Assembly: GCF_000331995.1 (NCBI RefSeq) | Contig: NC_020134.1 | Coordinates: 2,080,001-2,144,000 of the forward strand | Direction of reading: 5' to 3' | Length of the DNA stretch: 64,000 nt | DNA from: Thermoclostridium stercorarium subsp. stercorarium DSM 8532 | Lineage (GTDB): Bacteria; Bacillota; Clostridia; DSM-8532 | Part shown: positions 1-11,050 of the stretch, piece after piece | Numbering within the stretch: the stretch's first letter is position 1 | Layout: every line of letters starts with the position of its first letter | Notes under the pieces: model-generated | The model's input: only the letters and a program-made list of their open reading frames with translations | Databases searched by the model: none | Told to the model about the DNA's origin: nothing | Made by a program: the position numbers and the translations under genes

Positions 1-439
<439 letters not shown>

Positions 440-447
440 CTAATTCC

Positions 448-470
448 GGGTGCATGGTAACCATGCACCC
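448..470. other. Perfect 10-bp hairpin between celY and celZ
   Basis: GGGTGCATGG (448-457) and CCATGCACCC (461-470) form a perfect stem with a 3-nt loop, extendable by one C-G pair. No T-run follows on the minus strand (CGGAATTAGACG), so it does not look like an efficient intrinsic terminator. It lies 57 bp after the celY stop and about 60 bp before celZ. It may be a processing or mRNA-stabilising element, or a weak attenuator, that sets the celY/celZ ratio. Confidence 0.7.
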
Positions 471-527
471 GAAATTATGATCAATTGAACGTCATATCCC
501 ATCATGCCCGTTGTTTTTAATCCGCTA

Positions 528-3272
528 TTACGGCTCTATACCGTATACCAGATTCCCAGAAATGTATGCCGTAATTTTATTAAAATCCACATAACTGCTT
601 GCCGTCGGATTAAAGGAATAATCATTGGTCTGAGTATAATCGGTCCAATCAATCTTTGAAAATCTTCCCTGAACCTCAATTGAAGCTCCGGGCTCAAGGG
701 TTCCGGCCTGTGGTGTAAAACCGATTTCAAGGTAATAGTCAGCGCCGGTCGTGGCACCGTCCATCTTCACGAAGGTTCCGGTTACATTGCTGCTGCCTAT
801 GCTTGCCCAGTCGCACCAGAAATTCTGGGGTTTATCACCGTCCACGGTATAGTAATACCTTAACTTTACCTCAGACAAAGGTATACTTGTATTCCCGCTA
901 TTGTAAATCCTGAATCTTGGCATTATGGAATTGCTTATCTCCTGAGTATTGGCATTGAAGGACTGAATTATAAGTACTCCTTCAACCGGTTCCACGGGCT
1001 CCACAGGCTCTTCTCCGCCGCCGGTATCAATGATATCTATCGTTAACGTACGGTCAAGACCTGCGCTGAAGTCAAAAAGAAGGGATATGCTTCCTGTGGC
1101 TTGTCCGGCCAGGAATTCTTTCTTTATGATTATTACGTCACCGTTTACAATATAATCCACACCTTCTATAAGATAGGAAGACCCGGATTTTATTCCAAGC
1201 AGGGTATTGCCGTTATATGTTACCGTTACACTAATGTCTTCCTGATTATTTTTATCAAATGTAGCCGAAGTAGGAGTAATAAACGAATCATTAGCCTGCT
1301 CCGAGCCGAAAAGAATGGAATACAAACCGTTTGCTATTGCGATATCACACTGTGCCCAGAATCTGTGATAATTGAATACAGGAGCCTTGCCCTCATTGTA
1401 TGCCTGCTGCAACTTTGGATAATCAGGATCGTTCAAATATTTGGACCGAATATCCAGGAAAGTGACGCCCGGCTCAATTCTGTCGCCATTCGGCATGGTT
1501 CCGGACCAGCCTTGCGGTACATATACTTCCTGTTCAAAGAATCTTACATAATCCTCCCTTGTTTCTGGAGCCGAAAGCCCCTTGTCATCCCTGTACAGAT
1601 TCCACATACGGTCAAGCAGTTCTTTCGCAAGGTTCCGGGCTTCATCATCACCGGAGGTTTTTGCGTAGTATAGCAAGGCATTGGCAAGAGAACCGGCAGC
1701 GCCCAGATCGGTTCCGTAAGAGACTACACTTACATGAAGATTAGGATTGCCTGTATATGTGCCTGTCCATGTGTCAGGTTGCCCGGACCATTCTAAATTG
1801 CCGGGTATTTCAAATGTTCCGTCGCTGTTAAGCCTTACAACGGATTTAATCCAGTCCACCCACTTGTCAAGCAGTTGTTCAGCTCTGGTGTCGCCCGTCA
1901 GATAATAATATTCGGCCACTCTTTGCATTGTCCATGCCTGGAATCCAAACCAGGTATTGCTTCCGGGATCAAGGTAGACCGGGTGTTCCTCATAAGCCAT
2001 GCCATAGAATGTGGATATACCTGCAGGCAAAGTCTCATAACGTCCTTTATATGAATTGGTCGCTCCGCCGGCTATGGCACCTTCAGCCGACTGTAACCAC
2101 TGATAGAATTCCAGCTGACGTTCCAAACTCTTTGCCCAGTCATTTGCGCCGTTGGGCGATTCAGGCTTAAATTCAGGATCGTTTGCCAGAATCCATGCGG
2201 TCATCGGATTCTGATAACCCGCGTGAACATGGCTGCAGCCTATAATCCATGCCCAGTCCGCCGTAATACCGCCACCCCACGCATAATACCAGGACAAGAG
2301 ATAATGAGCTGCATCATAACCGGTTCCGGCCTGTTTTGAGTCGCCTATCTTTCTGAAATACTTGTCAAACATCGCATACCGGAGGTAGTCTCCCATCCTG
2401 GAAGCTTTTTTAACATACTGACTGAGATTTACACCATGCTCCTTCGCCCACTGATTAGCCCAATAAGTTGCTTGAATTGCCCTGGCATCCGCATCAGGCG
2501 CATTGGTATACTTAAATTGCGCCGAATATTGGCTGTCCCCGACGAAAAGATCCAGAAATCCGTTCCTCCCGCCAATGGTCAAATCATCCCAACAAGGCTG
2601 CGGAATCGTTTCCCACACAGATTCCTGGCTTCCTCTCTGGAACGTATTGATATAGGCCGGTGAACTGATCCTGTCAGCCCGTCTTCCGAAACCATACCAG
2701 TTGTCTACGTCAAGCAGCCAGTGCATTCCGTAGATCGTATTGGTTCCATAGGTACTGACCAGCTCATTGTAAATTGGATCTATTCCTACGGGAGCTGAAA
2801 AATCCAGCTGTGAAGGATACATACTGGGCTCTTCCCATTCGGGAGCATATGTGGCGGGTTTAGCGGGATTGTATCCTGCCATGCTTCTGTTAGGCTGATC
2901 CTGTTCGGTAGGTATCATATACTTTTCGATAGTCTCCCAAGCCTTCATAAAATATGAAAAATCTCCGGTAAATTTTCCGTACAAAGCTTCCAGCCAGAGG
3001 TAATAGCTCATGGCTTCACTGGTGGTAAGATGCCCATAATCAGGTGCCTCGACTATCAATGTCTCGACGGCGTGATATGGTATCCCATGAGAGCTGAAAT
3101 ATCCGTTGGAAGGGTCATGAAGTTCTTCCCACAATTCCAAGAAGCGTTGCTTATAGGGATCATCCGAAGAAGCATATGCCGTAAGTTCGCTTTTCAGTGA
3201 CAATTGGAGCATGATACCAATTAAAAACACCAGGGTCAATAAAGAGATTCCTTTCATCAATCTTCTCTTCAT
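528..3272 (-). CDS. celY: GH48 exo-cellulase CelY with CBM_X2 and CBM3 modules
   Basis: A 914-residue secreted cellobiohydrolase. The signal peptide is residues 1-36 (hydrophobic [16 protein letters not shown], then AYASS). The GH48 catalytic module covers about 38-670. It contains [14 protein letters not shown] (E75, E86), equivalent to the catalytic-site glutamates in GH48 enzymes. An X2-type immunoglobulin-like module (about 675-765, begins [11 protein letters not shown]) follows, then a short PVEPVEPVE linker and a C-terminal family 3 cellulose-binding module (about 780-914, [10 protein letters not shown] and SSYVDFNKI). There is no dockerin, so this is a free, non-cellulosomal enzyme. 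The length and module order match C. stercorarium Avicelase II. An AAAGGGGAT ribosome site lies 7 nt before the ATG. With the GH9 enzyme downstream it forms a synergistic exo/endo pair that degrades crystalline cellulose. Confidence 0.96.
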   Translation of the reverse strand: MKRRLMKGISLLTLVFLIGIMLQLSLKSELTAYASSDDPYKQRFLELWEELHDPSNGYFSSHGIPYHAVETLIVEAPDYGHLTTSEAMSYYLWLEALYGKFTGDFSYFMKAWETIEKYMIPTEQDQPNRSMAGYNPAKPATYAPEWEEPSMYPSQLDFSAPVGIDPIYNELVSTYGTNTIYGMHWLLDVDNWYGFGRRADRISSPAYINTFQRGSQESVWETIPQPCWDDLTIGGRNGFLDLFVGDSQYSAQFKYTNAPDADARAIQATYWANQWAKEHGVNLSQYVKKASRMGDYLRYAMFDKYFRKIGDSKQAGTGYDAAHYLLSWYYAWGGGITADWAWIIGCSHVHAGYQNPMTAWILANDPEFKPESPNGANDWAKSLERQLEFYQWLQSAEGAIAGGATNSYKGRYETLPAGISTFYGMAYEEHPVYLDPGSNTWFGFQAWTMQRVAEYYYLTGDTRAEQLLDKWVDWIKSVVRLNSDGTFEIPGNLEWSGQPDTWTGTYTGNPNLHVSVVSYGTDLGAAGSLANALLYYAKTSGDDEARNLAKELLDRMWNLYRDDKGLSAPETREDYVRFFEQEVYVPQGWSGTMPNGDRIEPGVTFLDIRSKYLNDPDYPKLQQAYNEGKAPVFNYHRFWAQCDIAIANGLYSILFGSEQANDSFITPTSATFDKNNQEDISVTVTYNGNTLLGIKSGSSYLIEGVDYIVNGDVIIIKKEFLAGQATGSISLLFDFSAGLDRTLTIDIIDTGGGEEPVEPVEPVEGVLIIQSFNANTQEISNSIMPRFRIYNSGNTSIPLSEVKLRYYYTVDGDKPQNFWCDWASIGSSNVTGTFVKMDGATTGADYYLEIGFTPQAGTLEPGASIEVQGRFSKIDWTDYTQTNDYSFNPTASSYVDFNKITAYISGNLVYGIEP

Positions 3273-4078
3273 TTATGATCCCCTTTCTTATTTAATTGAA
3301 GGTATCCGGCTTATTATTTGACTACAGATTTGCCGCAGTTATCATCAATCACCTCACTTTTGCGACAGATTAACCTATAGTTCAAACAAATAAGCGGATT
3401 ACAATTACAAACTGTGTGTAAAATACCAGACCCCTCTGCAATTGTCACTCTTACGGCAAATTATGCATCTATCTGATTATATTTCCAGTTATTTCAGATT
3501 GATTACTTTTATTAACTTCTTGCTAATGATCATACCTTATTTTACATTATTTGTAAATACCTTTTTTATAAAATTTTTATATTTTAATTCCTTTTTTGGA
3601 TTAAAATTTGTATAAGACTAACACATCCGTCACTGGATTGTATTAATATCCCTAATGCGCCGGAATTCACCACTTGTTCAATGAGCCTTGCCCATACAAA
3701 AATACGCATACAACTCCCTCATTTTGGTAAAATCACTTTTAAAAAACATGGATACTTAGATTGCTGTTTCCGATAATAAGAATGTTTCGTGTTTGAGAAA
3801 AGATAGGCCCATTAATTTACAGATACCGGTAATAAAACAAAACCTTATTAACCGAAAAGTGTCAATTTTAGTATTTTATCAACAATATCCCGGCTCCTAT
3901 ATATCACATAGAAAGGCCATGTAAATAATTAGGTTTTCCAGACATTAAGAAATAACAGCTCCAAGGCCGTCTTCAATCATTTATTTACCGTTCCGCCAGG
4001 TGTCTTCCCTAAAGCAACATTAATTTAATATTTTGTATGTGAACCATCAACATTTTCCATGTTCATGTAGCTTCCGTT
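3273..4078. other. Intergenic region upstream of celY
   Basis: About 800 bp, AT-rich, between celY and the Wadjet operon end. It should hold the celY promoter, but no convincing -35/-10 pair stands out. A tiny minus-strand reading frame with a good GAGGTGAT ribosome site lies at 3322-3345 (7 codons, MITAANL), about 50 bp before the celY start. It could be a leader peptide or chance. No other gene was recognised. Confidence 0.5.
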
Positions 4079-5299
4079 TTATTTCTTCGTATTCATCAAT
4101 GTATAACTCACAATCTCCTGTTCCAGCTTAACATTGTTATCCAGCATAAACTTTACTGTTTTTGCATAAATATCCATATCTTTAAGTTCTTGAAGTCTTA
4201 TGATGTCATTATCTGTAAGTTTGCGTAAATATGGTTGGTAGACATTATTCCTAAGCTCCTCAACAGACATACAAAACATACCAAATTCTATCCCCGTAAC
4301 TTGACACAAATTATAATGAATCCAAAATCCCCCAGGATCAATATCACCAAAATGTAAATATGTTATTGTTGGATTTGCCTTATAAACCATTTTAATAAAA
4401 TCCCGCTGATAACGGTTTGCATATCCTCCCAAATAAAATGTTACAACATCGGGATGTTTGTATCTTAAATAAGATGTTCTGTTTTCAATAGTCATGAACT
4501 TAGATGCATGTAAAATTACAGACTCTATATTGACTAAATCCGATGCCATTATTTCTATTCCATCTGAAAATCTGCTTATATCAACTTCAGTTCCGAACAT
4601 GTAAATAACAGCATTTCCCTTAATACATATTTTCTGGGGTTCTCTCAGAATATGATAATATAATAATATTTCATCCAACAGTTCTGAGTCTTCTAAAGGT
4701 TTATTGGTATATTTTCGTAATATTGAACATACCGGCTGCAACGTTACTTTTTCAAAATATTTAGAATCGCCGTATATTTTCATCGATACTTCTCGGATGT
4801 ATAATTGTTCCTGATTGTTTTCAATAAACGCTATTGCTTTAAAAATGTCATCAAGCAACTTTATATTCTTTGGTAATTTTCTGTTGAGAACAGCCTGTTC
4901 TAAAAGTTTGCACTCTTCCTTACATATAGGCGAAGCCTCTTTATATAGTTTAATTAAATTCTTGACATATTCAAGTTGTGTATTCTTAGATACAAAACCA
5001 TATTTTTCCTCCAGATATCTTTCAATTTCGTCTACCTTCTCATCAATAAGATAAATACATTTAATTTGTGTGCCAAAAGATTCCCTGACGCTGGTTATGT
5101 ACCCTCTTTTCTCCAGTAATTCCACAGTGGCATTTAATCTATTTATTTCATCAAAATCCCCATCATTTGCACTATACTTTTTATAAATCTTTTCTGGCTT
5201 TATCTGTGTTCTCTTATAAATTTTATTGGTACCTGAATCTTTTTTACTGCTACGGTATTTGTTTACTAAACACGTAAGGATTTTTTCTTCATAACTCAA
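4079..5299 (-). CDS. jetD: Wadjet protein JetD (TOPRIM nuclease subunit)
   Basis: 406 residues, the last gene of a four-gene operon and 13 bp after jetC. The N-terminal half (about 1-220) is helical with winged-helix-like stretches. The C-terminal part carries the topoisomerase-VI/TOPRIM-like signature: a conserved Glu in FMTIENRTSYL (about 266-276), then YLHFGDIDPGGFWIH (about 318-332) with the metal-binding DxD. In known Wadjet systems JetD cleaves plasmid DNA after the JetABC SMC motor has extruded and recognised a small circle. The identification rests on this motif pair and on the neighbours, because JetD homologues diverge strongly. No catalytic residue appears lost. Confidence 0.88.
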   Translation of the reverse strand: MSYEEKILTCLVNKYRSSKKDSGTNKIYKRTQIKPEKIYKKYSANDGDFDEINRLNATVELLEKRGYITSVRESFGTQIKCIYLIDEKVDEIERYLEEKYGFVSKNTQLEYVKNLIKLYKEASPICKEECKLLEQAVLNRKLPKNIKLLDDIFKAIAFIENNQEQLYIREVSMKIYGDSKYFEKVTLQPVCSILRKYTNKPLEDSELLDEILLYYHILREPQKICIKGNAVIYMFGTEVDISRFSDGIEIMASDLVNIESVILHASKFMTIENRTSYLRYKHPDVVTFYLGGYANRYQRDFIKMVYKANPTITYLHFGDIDPGGFWIHYNLCQVTGIEFGMFCMSVEELRNNVYQPYLRKLTDNDIIRLQELKDMDIYAKTVKFMLDNNVKLEQEIVSYTLMNTKK

Positions 5300-5312
5300 A
5301 TTCTGACACCCC

Positions 5313-8300
5313 TTAATGTATTTTTACTATGCCAATTTCCATTAAATCTGGTTTTGTTCTAAGGACAGGCAATATAACATCACATTCATTACCGATTAAC
5401 TCTGTTTTATCAGGTGCGCAGAAAATCATTTGAAGATTTTGCTTTTTCATAAAATCCAACATGATTTTTACATTAATCGGATCCATTTTTGCAAACGGCT
5501 CATCAATGAATACCAAGCGTGTTGAATTATTCTTCTCATTATAAATCATCAACAAAGCGGACAAGAGTATCAACATATAAGGAATCTGCACTTCTGCGCC
5601 CGAATTGTAACCTGATTGTTTAGATAACTTAGCTTTTGAAAGAACATCATTAGTTAATAAGATTTCATATGTCATATAGTTACGATAATCGGCATAACTA
5701 TCAATTTGCTCCTTGTCACCGTTCTCCGTAATATGATTTACAATCCTCTTTATTTCCTGCTCTAATTCCTTGCCTTTGTTGTCAGAATTTAATACCATAT
5801 CTTCAATTGACATCTGTTCTGTTGATACTCCAAGTTTCTCACGTTCTTTTAAATATTTTGCATATTCAATAATTTTTTCATAATCTGAACCGTCTTTTAC
5901 ATATTTAACGTCAAATTCATAATGAGATTTGAATTTCAAATTAGCTAATTCTGCATTAATAAGTTTTATATCATTTCGCGCAGTTTCACAATATTTTAAT
6001 ATTGTAAGTACAAACTCGTTCTTAAAAATTTCTTCGTAACGCTGTGTCTGTTCTTTTAACTTAGCCTGTATTTCTTGTCTGTTGTCCACCCAAATTCGTT
6101 CTCTTCTTTTTTGATACTCAGCAACTGACTCAATTGTCTCTGGCAATGGCTTTTCAGTTGCTCGTAACGCATTATATGTTGCTTGTTTACTTATTAATTG
6201 TCTTCTCGCTTCATTGACCTCACGTTCCAAACGCTGTCTATCCTTAAGCGGCCCACCAGGTCCTGTTTTTCCGTTATCAACATATTTTTTGTAATCTTCT
6301 ATAGCTTTACTATACACCTCACTATTTTTGCATTCATATTCCTGAAGTTTTGCTTTTACACTCACAATTTCTGTTTCAATATTTTCTTTTTCCTTACTAT
6401 ACTTTTCATACATTACCTTAACCCTAAATTTGTCTTCTTGAAGTCTGCCCCGTTCATTCTCTATATTCTCCAACTCCTTTTTAAGAATTTCCACTCTCTG
6501 AACAAGTTCCATATATTCTATATTATTTTTCTGTGCTTCCTCTAAGACTTTAAGTTCTGTTTCCTTTTTCATACATTCTGATACAGCTTTGTCATATTCT
6601 TCGCATGCATCATAATTGTAATCGAGGAAAAATCCTCTCATTTTATCAAGATAAGCTATTTTAGCATTCACATCATTTAGTGTCTCCTGTACCGCCATGT
6701 ATTCCTGCCTTAACTTCTCCAAATTTTTCTTTGCCCTTGCCCTGTTTAATTCCATAGCACTTAAACCTAAACAATAAAACTTAATCCTGTCAAAACGCAA
6801 AAAGTAACTGTCCATTGCTACAGATACTCTTCCTTCTTTTGATATAGCGTTTTCATAATTTCTAACCTTATCTACAGCGGTCGCATGCAATTTTCCAAGC
6901 TGCCATTCAAAATATTTCTTCGCTACCGGATTCTTCACTTCAATAAAATGTACTACTGAGTCTGGCTCAGGCTTAATGTCCTTTTTCATCAAAAGTTTGG
7001 TGTTAAATAAATGTGCGTATTTATTATTTGACACATTTAACACATCATCTGCTATATCATAGTATTCAGGCTCTACCAAAATCGTATACCTGCGGTTTCC
7101 AAGATATGCCTCGATTGCATCACGCCACTCCTCATCGCTAATTCCTATAACATACTCAAATGCAAACTTTGCCTCAGAATTAATTCCTCTTCTTGTGAAT
7201 TCCCGGTTAATTTCATTTTTAAGTGCTACATATTCCGGAATTTCAGAAAAAATAACCCTTTTATCTTCATAAGCATCTATAATTTTCAAACATTTGTTCT
7301 GCTCTTTCTGATTTTCAGCTAAAAAATTATTAATTTCGGCTCTGTTTTCTATTAACTTATCTCTATATTCCTGAATTTGTGATAAAAACATTCTTACTGC
7401 GTTTTGTTTCTCAGCTTTGGTTACTGTATTGTAAGTCAATGATGAAAGTATTTTTTTATTAATTACATCAAACTGCATTTTATCGAACCAGGATAGCAGT
7501 TCATTAATTTTTGTCTGAAAACAGCAAAGTGCGTCTTTTTCTTTCTTTAACCGTTCTTTTTCAGCCAATGCGTTATCTAAAGCTTTTTTCGCATCTTCTA
7601 TGGCCTTTGCACAATCCATGGAATTCAAATGTTCCCTTGCATTATTGTACAGCTCTCTTATTTCTTCTTCATGCACTTCCAGATTTTCTAACATTTGTAT
7701 GTCAAATTTCATTTGCTGTTCAGCAATCTCCATATTATGCTTACAATCCTTGAGCCTTTCCTCACACTCCAAATATTTTTGGTATGCAATTTTTACATCG
7801 TCTGCCAATAATCTGTTTTCTTTTTGCTTTAATTCTCTGAAAGTATTAATAATCTCATCAAGTTCTGTAATTTCTTTGTCAATCAGCTCAAAATTTTTAT
7901 TTAAATCATCAATATTGCTCTTTACTTCAATTAATTTTGAAAGATCAACCTTCTTCTCCTCAAGGACATTCTCACGTATGAACTGATCTATCTTAGCCTC
8001 AGGATCGTATGACATAATACTTCGAAGCTTTCTTCTAAACGTGGCCATCTGTTGATTATTAAAATGTAAACCAGTCCTTTGCATAAATCTTAAAAGCCCG
8101 TTTGTTGCATCCATCATCTTAAGCCCGTATTCTTTCTGCAGTTCAGCAGCACTATAAGGAAATTCTTTTCCGTCAAGCTCATACGTATGTTTAATATCAT
8201 CCAATGTCTTGTTTTCGATGACATATCTTTGGGTCCTAAATCCATTTCCTGAATCCGTTTCAATTACCGTTCCAAGTATGAAATTACGATTAAGCTCAGC

Positions 8301-8600
8301 TTCTGACATTTCCAGGACAATATGCGTATAAACATTTGGTATTCTATCGGCAGGTCTCATGTATGTTCCCGCGGTAACGTCCAATAACCCCCTGGTATAT
8401 GAAACTACAGTTCTGCTGCCTTTATTTTCCGTAGATTTATTAAATACAGTATCTCCATAAAGCGCGTACTTAATTGCGTCTAACAAAACTGATTTGCCGT
8501 TCCCGTTCTTTCCTGCAATTAAAGTAAAAATTCCAATAGGAACCGTAACATTGTTAAATGCATACCAATTGATTAATCTAAGTCTGTTCAATAAAATCAT
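5313..8600 (-). CDS. jetC: Wadjet SMC-like ATPase JetC
   Basis: 1095 residues, the SMC/MukB-like motor of the Wadjet complex. The Walker A motif GKNGNGKS is near residues 31-38. Two long coiled-coil arms (about 225-460 and 640-930, Glu/Lys-rich heptads) flank a hinge-like region (about 480-620). The C-terminal head has the signature-like SGYNSGAEVQIPYMLI and Walker B LVFIDEPFAKMDP (about 1040). The start ATG overlaps the jetB stop by 4 bp (ATGA), showing translational coupling. In characterised systems JetC dimerises, binds JetA/JetB and extrudes DNA loops using ATP. The N-terminal LRLINWYAFNNVTVPIG is the usual SMC-type opening. An SbcC/Rad50-type ATPase is the alternative for this protein alone, but the operon order excludes it. 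Confidence 0.92.
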   Translation of the reverse strand: MILLNRLRLINWYAFNNVTVPIGIFTLIAGKNGNGKSVLLDAIKYALYGDTVFNKSTENKGSRTVVSYTRGLLDVTAGTYMRPADRIPNVYTHIVLEMSEAELNRNFILGTVIETDSGNGFRTQRYVIENKTLDDIKHTYELDGKEFPYSAAELQKEYGLKMMDATNGLLRFMQRTGLHFNNQQMATFRRKLRSIMSYDPEAKIDQFIRENVLEEKKVDLSKLIEVKSNIDDLNKNFELIDKEITELDEIINTFRELKQKENRLLADDVKIAYQKYLECEERLKDCKHNMEIAEQQMKFDIQMLENLEVHEEEIRELYNNAREHLNSMDCAKAIEDAKKALDNALAEKERLKKEKDALCCFQTKINELLSWFDKMQFDVINKKILSSLTYNTVTKAEKQNAVRMFLSQIQEYRDKLIENRAEINNFLAENQKEQNKCLKIIDAYEDKRVIFSEIPEYVALKNEINREFTRRGINSEAKFAFEYVIGISDEEWRDAIEAYLGNRRYTILVEPEYYDIADDVLNVSNNKYAHLFNTKLLMKKDIKPEPDSVVHFIEVKNPVAKKYFEWQLGKLHATAVDKVRNYENAISKEGRVSVAMDSYFLRFDRIKFYCLGLSAMELNRARAKKNLEKLRQEYMAVQETLNDVNAKIAYLDKMRGFFLDYNYDACEEYDKAVSECMKKETELKVLEEAQKNNIEYMELVQRVEILKKELENIENERGRLQEDKFRVKVMYEKYSKEKENIETEIVSVKAKLQEYECKNSEVYSKAIEDYKKYVDNGKTGPGGPLKDRQRLEREVNEARRQLISKQATYNALRATEKPLPETIESVAEYQKRRERIWVDNRQEIQAKLKEQTQRYEEIFKNEFVLTILKYCETARNDIKLINAELANLKFKSHYEFDVKYVKDGSDYEKIIEYAKYLKEREKLGVSTEQMSIEDMVLNSDNKGKELEQEIKRIVNHITENGDKEQIDSYADYRNYMTYEILLTNDVLSKAKLSKQSGYNSGAEVQIPYMLILLSALLMIYNEKNNSTRLVFIDEPFAKMDPINVKIMLDFMKKQNLQMIFCAPDKTELIGNECDVILPVLRTKPDLMEIGIVKIH

Positions 8601-9250
8601 TCTGTATCGTCCTCTCCACTTTCAAAATCTATATTTTCATCTTCCGGACTCACTTCATACTGATTCTCTTTCATATACTCCTCAACAACTGTCCTGAACT
8701 GTTCAATATTCCACCCGAATTGCAAAGAAGGATATAATGTAATGATTGCATCCTCAGATTTGTTATTCGGATCAAAATCTATAAGATCATACTTTTTAAA
8801 TATTTTTAAAGCGGCGAACAGTTTACTTCCGTCCATATCTACATTGTACGCCTTCATTTTATCTATTAAATCACCTAAAAATACAATGTTTTGCTCGCTA
8901 TACCCAAGACTTTCTAAATAAGCTTCCCATAAAACCAATAAAAGATGATATTGCTCTGAAGTGAATACCACAACATTAGAACGTTTTAATCCAGGTGTCT
9001 CTTCATCACCTTCATATGGTTTCAGCATTGCAATACGCACCTTTTCATCCACTAATACATCAAAACCTATCATACGAAGATAGTCAGAAACATCCTGCCT
9101 GTTTGACTCCCTTGAGATAAAAGCATATAAATTTTCATCTTTATCCCCGACAATAAACGTTGAGCCCAATAACTTACGTACACATCGTTTAAACAGCGGC
9201 ATGTTTTCTTCCTTGATAGAAAGGTTCAATTTAATTTCACCCATTTTCAC
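8597..9250 (-). CDS. jetB: Wadjet protein JetB (MukE/kite-like)
   Basis: 217 residues, between jetA (14-bp overlap) and jetC (4-bp overlap). It is a small acidic protein with winged-helix character, including LLVLWEAYLESLGYSEQNI and LFAALKIFKKYDLIDFD. Its C-terminus is strongly acidic (EDENIDFESGEDDTE). Size, position and predicted fold fit the KITE subunit that binds the JetA kleisin and the neck of the SMC. No catalytic motif is expected or seen. The assignment depends mainly on the operon. Confidence 0.85.
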   Translation of the reverse strand: MKMGEIKLNLSIKEENMPLFKRCVRKLLGSTFIVGDKDENLYAFISRESNRQDVSDYLRMIGFDVLVDEKVRIAMLKPYEGDEETPGLKRSNVVVFTSEQYHLLLVLWEAYLESLGYSEQNIVFLGDLIDKMKAYNVDMDGSKLFAALKIFKKYDLIDFDPNNKSEDAIITLYPSLQFGWNIEQFRTVVEEYMKENQYEVSPEDENIDFESGEDDTE

Positions 9251-10673
9251 TTACCTTCCTCTTAATTTTTACTTTACTTATTGTCGCGACCCCTGTTTCA
9301 ACAGTTCCGCCCAAAAATTCTACTTCATAAGGAAATTCCATACTGCCAGAATATATAATACTCGCCGCTACCATCATGGCGTCATCTCTTGATTTTACAA
9401 CTGATTCATCAGGAATTAATTCATCTCTGTTCTTTAATAACCTGTCAAAATAATTTTTGGCTTGTTTTACACCATATTTGTCAGGATATGCGTATAAAAT
9501 CTCTTCAGTAAGTTTCAGCTTCTCGTCATCGGATAACCCGCTTGTAATTATTGCACCACTTTTAGTGTTGGGTTTACGTTTTTTCCTTCTTTCAATTGAT
9601 TTCTTTCCGACGTATTTATGTTCCGTTAAATTAAAAGATACTGATAAACGCTCCAGAAATTCTTTCTTTACATCCATGTCAAAGTCTTTAATAGTCATCA
9701 GTATTTTATTTAAGTATGTCTGCAAATTTACATTGTTGCTTAATACCATAAGAATTCTTGTTGCATAGAGACTGTAATATTTATTTATTTTCTTGTCAAT
9801 ATAATCCATCTCTTTAACATAATCATAACTAATGAAGCTCATTATGCCGTTCAATTGATTGTCTATTACGCTTTTAGCAGTACTCTCATCTACTTTATAA
9901 AACTCCTGATATTCTTTAATCATATTCTTATAAACATCTGTCTCCGGTATAATCCTAAGCATCTTTTCAATTTCTTCAATATAACCCGGAATTAACCCGT
10001 CCTTTTTTATAAAAAAATAGTCATTAAAAAAAGACTCCATCATTTCATCTCTTATCAAGAACTGCCCTAACTGGTTTGCTTCAGTCATTTTAATAACCAT
10101 CCGCATAATGGATTCGATACTGTCTCTTAAAATTAACAGCTCATTCTTCAGATCCTCCACACTATCACAAACAGGTACTAAGATATTTACATATGGCCTA
10201 TGGGTTCTTCCGTGATCGGTCACAAATGCAGAATGCAAAATGTCATAGATTGCAAATATATGATTGGTCAGTGCTGCTCTGTTATCTCTGTTAAAAATCC
10301 GTTCAATGGCTTCTATCATCTTTCTGCACTGGGGCGTAACCGTGGCAATATTATCTCCGCTTCGCCCTAACTCCCGCTCCGAAATCCAACCGCACTGTCT
10401 GAAATACCTGAGAATTTCACTTGCATTTTCAAATTCAGACTTTTTATTACTTATTTCTGCATAATCGACACTTAACCCTTCCTCATCTTCAATAGCATAA
10501 GTACAATTTCTGAGGTATAATACTAATGTATCTCTTGCCTCTGTTTCATAAAGCAAGGGAACTGTTTTAGATTTTTCAATAAGCTGTAGAATACACTCAT
10601 AATATACTTTTTTATTCTTACAACAAAGCGGATTAAAAAATTTATCAAATTCATCTTTTTCAAAGAGTATCAT
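9237..10673 (-). CDS. jetA: Wadjet protein JetA (kleisin/MukF-like)
   Basis: 478 residues, first gene of the jetABCD operon, with ribosome site GGGAG 8 nt before the ATG. Mostly alpha-helical, opening with ILFEKDEFDKFFNPLCCKNKKVYYECI. The basic segment RRKKRKPN sits at about residues 362-369. It corresponds to the kleisin subunit, which bridges the SMC heads and carries JetB. The N-terminal form resembles the JetA family usually assigned to one of the minor Wadjet subtypes, but the subtype cannot be fixed without a profile search. The four genes are tightly packed and complete, so the system looks functional. Confidence 0.85.
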   Translation of the reverse strand: MILFEKDEFDKFFNPLCCKNKKVYYECILQLIEKSKTVPLLYETEARDTLVLYLRNCTYAIEDEEGLSVDYAEISNKKSEFENASEILRYFRQCGWISERELGRSGDNIATVTPQCRKMIEAIERIFNRDNRAALTNHIFAIYDILHSAFVTDHGRTHRPYVNILVPVCDSVEDLKNELLILRDSIESIMRMVIKMTEANQLGQFLIRDEMMESFFNDYFFIKKDGLIPGYIEEIEKMLRIIPETDVYKNMIKEYQEFYKVDESTAKSVIDNQLNGIMSFISYDYVKEMDYIDKKINKYYSLYATRILMVLSNNVNLQTYLNKILMTIKDFDMDVKKEFLERLSVSFNLTEHKYVGKKSIERRKKRKPNTKSGAIITSGLSDDEKLKLTEEILYAYPDKYGVKQAKNYFDRLLKNRDELIPDESVVKSRDDAMMVAASIIYSGSMEFPYEVEFLGGTVETGVATISKVKIKRKVSENG

Positions 10674-10792
10674 TATATAATTCTCCCATATTAAGTAATA
10701 TATAACTGAAACTTGTTATAATTTATATTTTATGTCTTACATAATATTGTAACATATAACATTATCATTGTATATTTGTTTAGACTTTGTAT

Positions 10793-10972
10793 TTAAACCT
10801 TGTAATCTAACAGAGAAGAAAATTTCTTTAAATTGGGTATACCTGTTTTCAGCAAATCATTTCTGAGAGCTTCCTGTTCCTTTTGAATTATTTCTTCACA
10901 GGGATGTCGTTTGGTATATCTTTTAAAATATTTATGTAGTCTAAAAATATTCTGATAACACATTCCATACAT
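10793..10972 (-). CDS. Small ORF (59 aa) upstream of jetA
   Basis: An open frame of 59 codons (MYGMCYQNIFRLHKYFKRY at the start, stop at 10793). It is highly basic and helical in character (KRYTKRHPCEEIIQKEQEALR). It begins right beside the symporter terminator and ends 119 bp before jetA. No clear ribosome site precedes the ATG. It could be a remnant of a larger gene's C-terminus or a small partner of the Wadjet operon. Family not recognised. Confidence 0.3.
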   Translation of the reverse strand: MYGMCYQNIFRLHKYFKRYTKRHPCEEIIQKEQEALRNDLLKTGIPNLKKFSSLLDYKV

Positions 10973-11010
10973 AAAATAAAACCGGGATTAGCTTTTAGCC
11001 GATCCCGGTT
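10971..11010 (-). terminator. Intrinsic terminator of the symporter gene
   Basis: AACCGGGAT at 10980-10988 pairs with ATCCCGGTT at 11002-11010, with further inner pairs around a TTT loop. On the minus strand it is followed by TTTATTTTAT. It lies 40 bp after the symporter stop. Confidence 0.85.
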
Positions 11011-11050
11011 CGTATTTTTACTCCATATTTTTATCATAATGTCCAACCAT

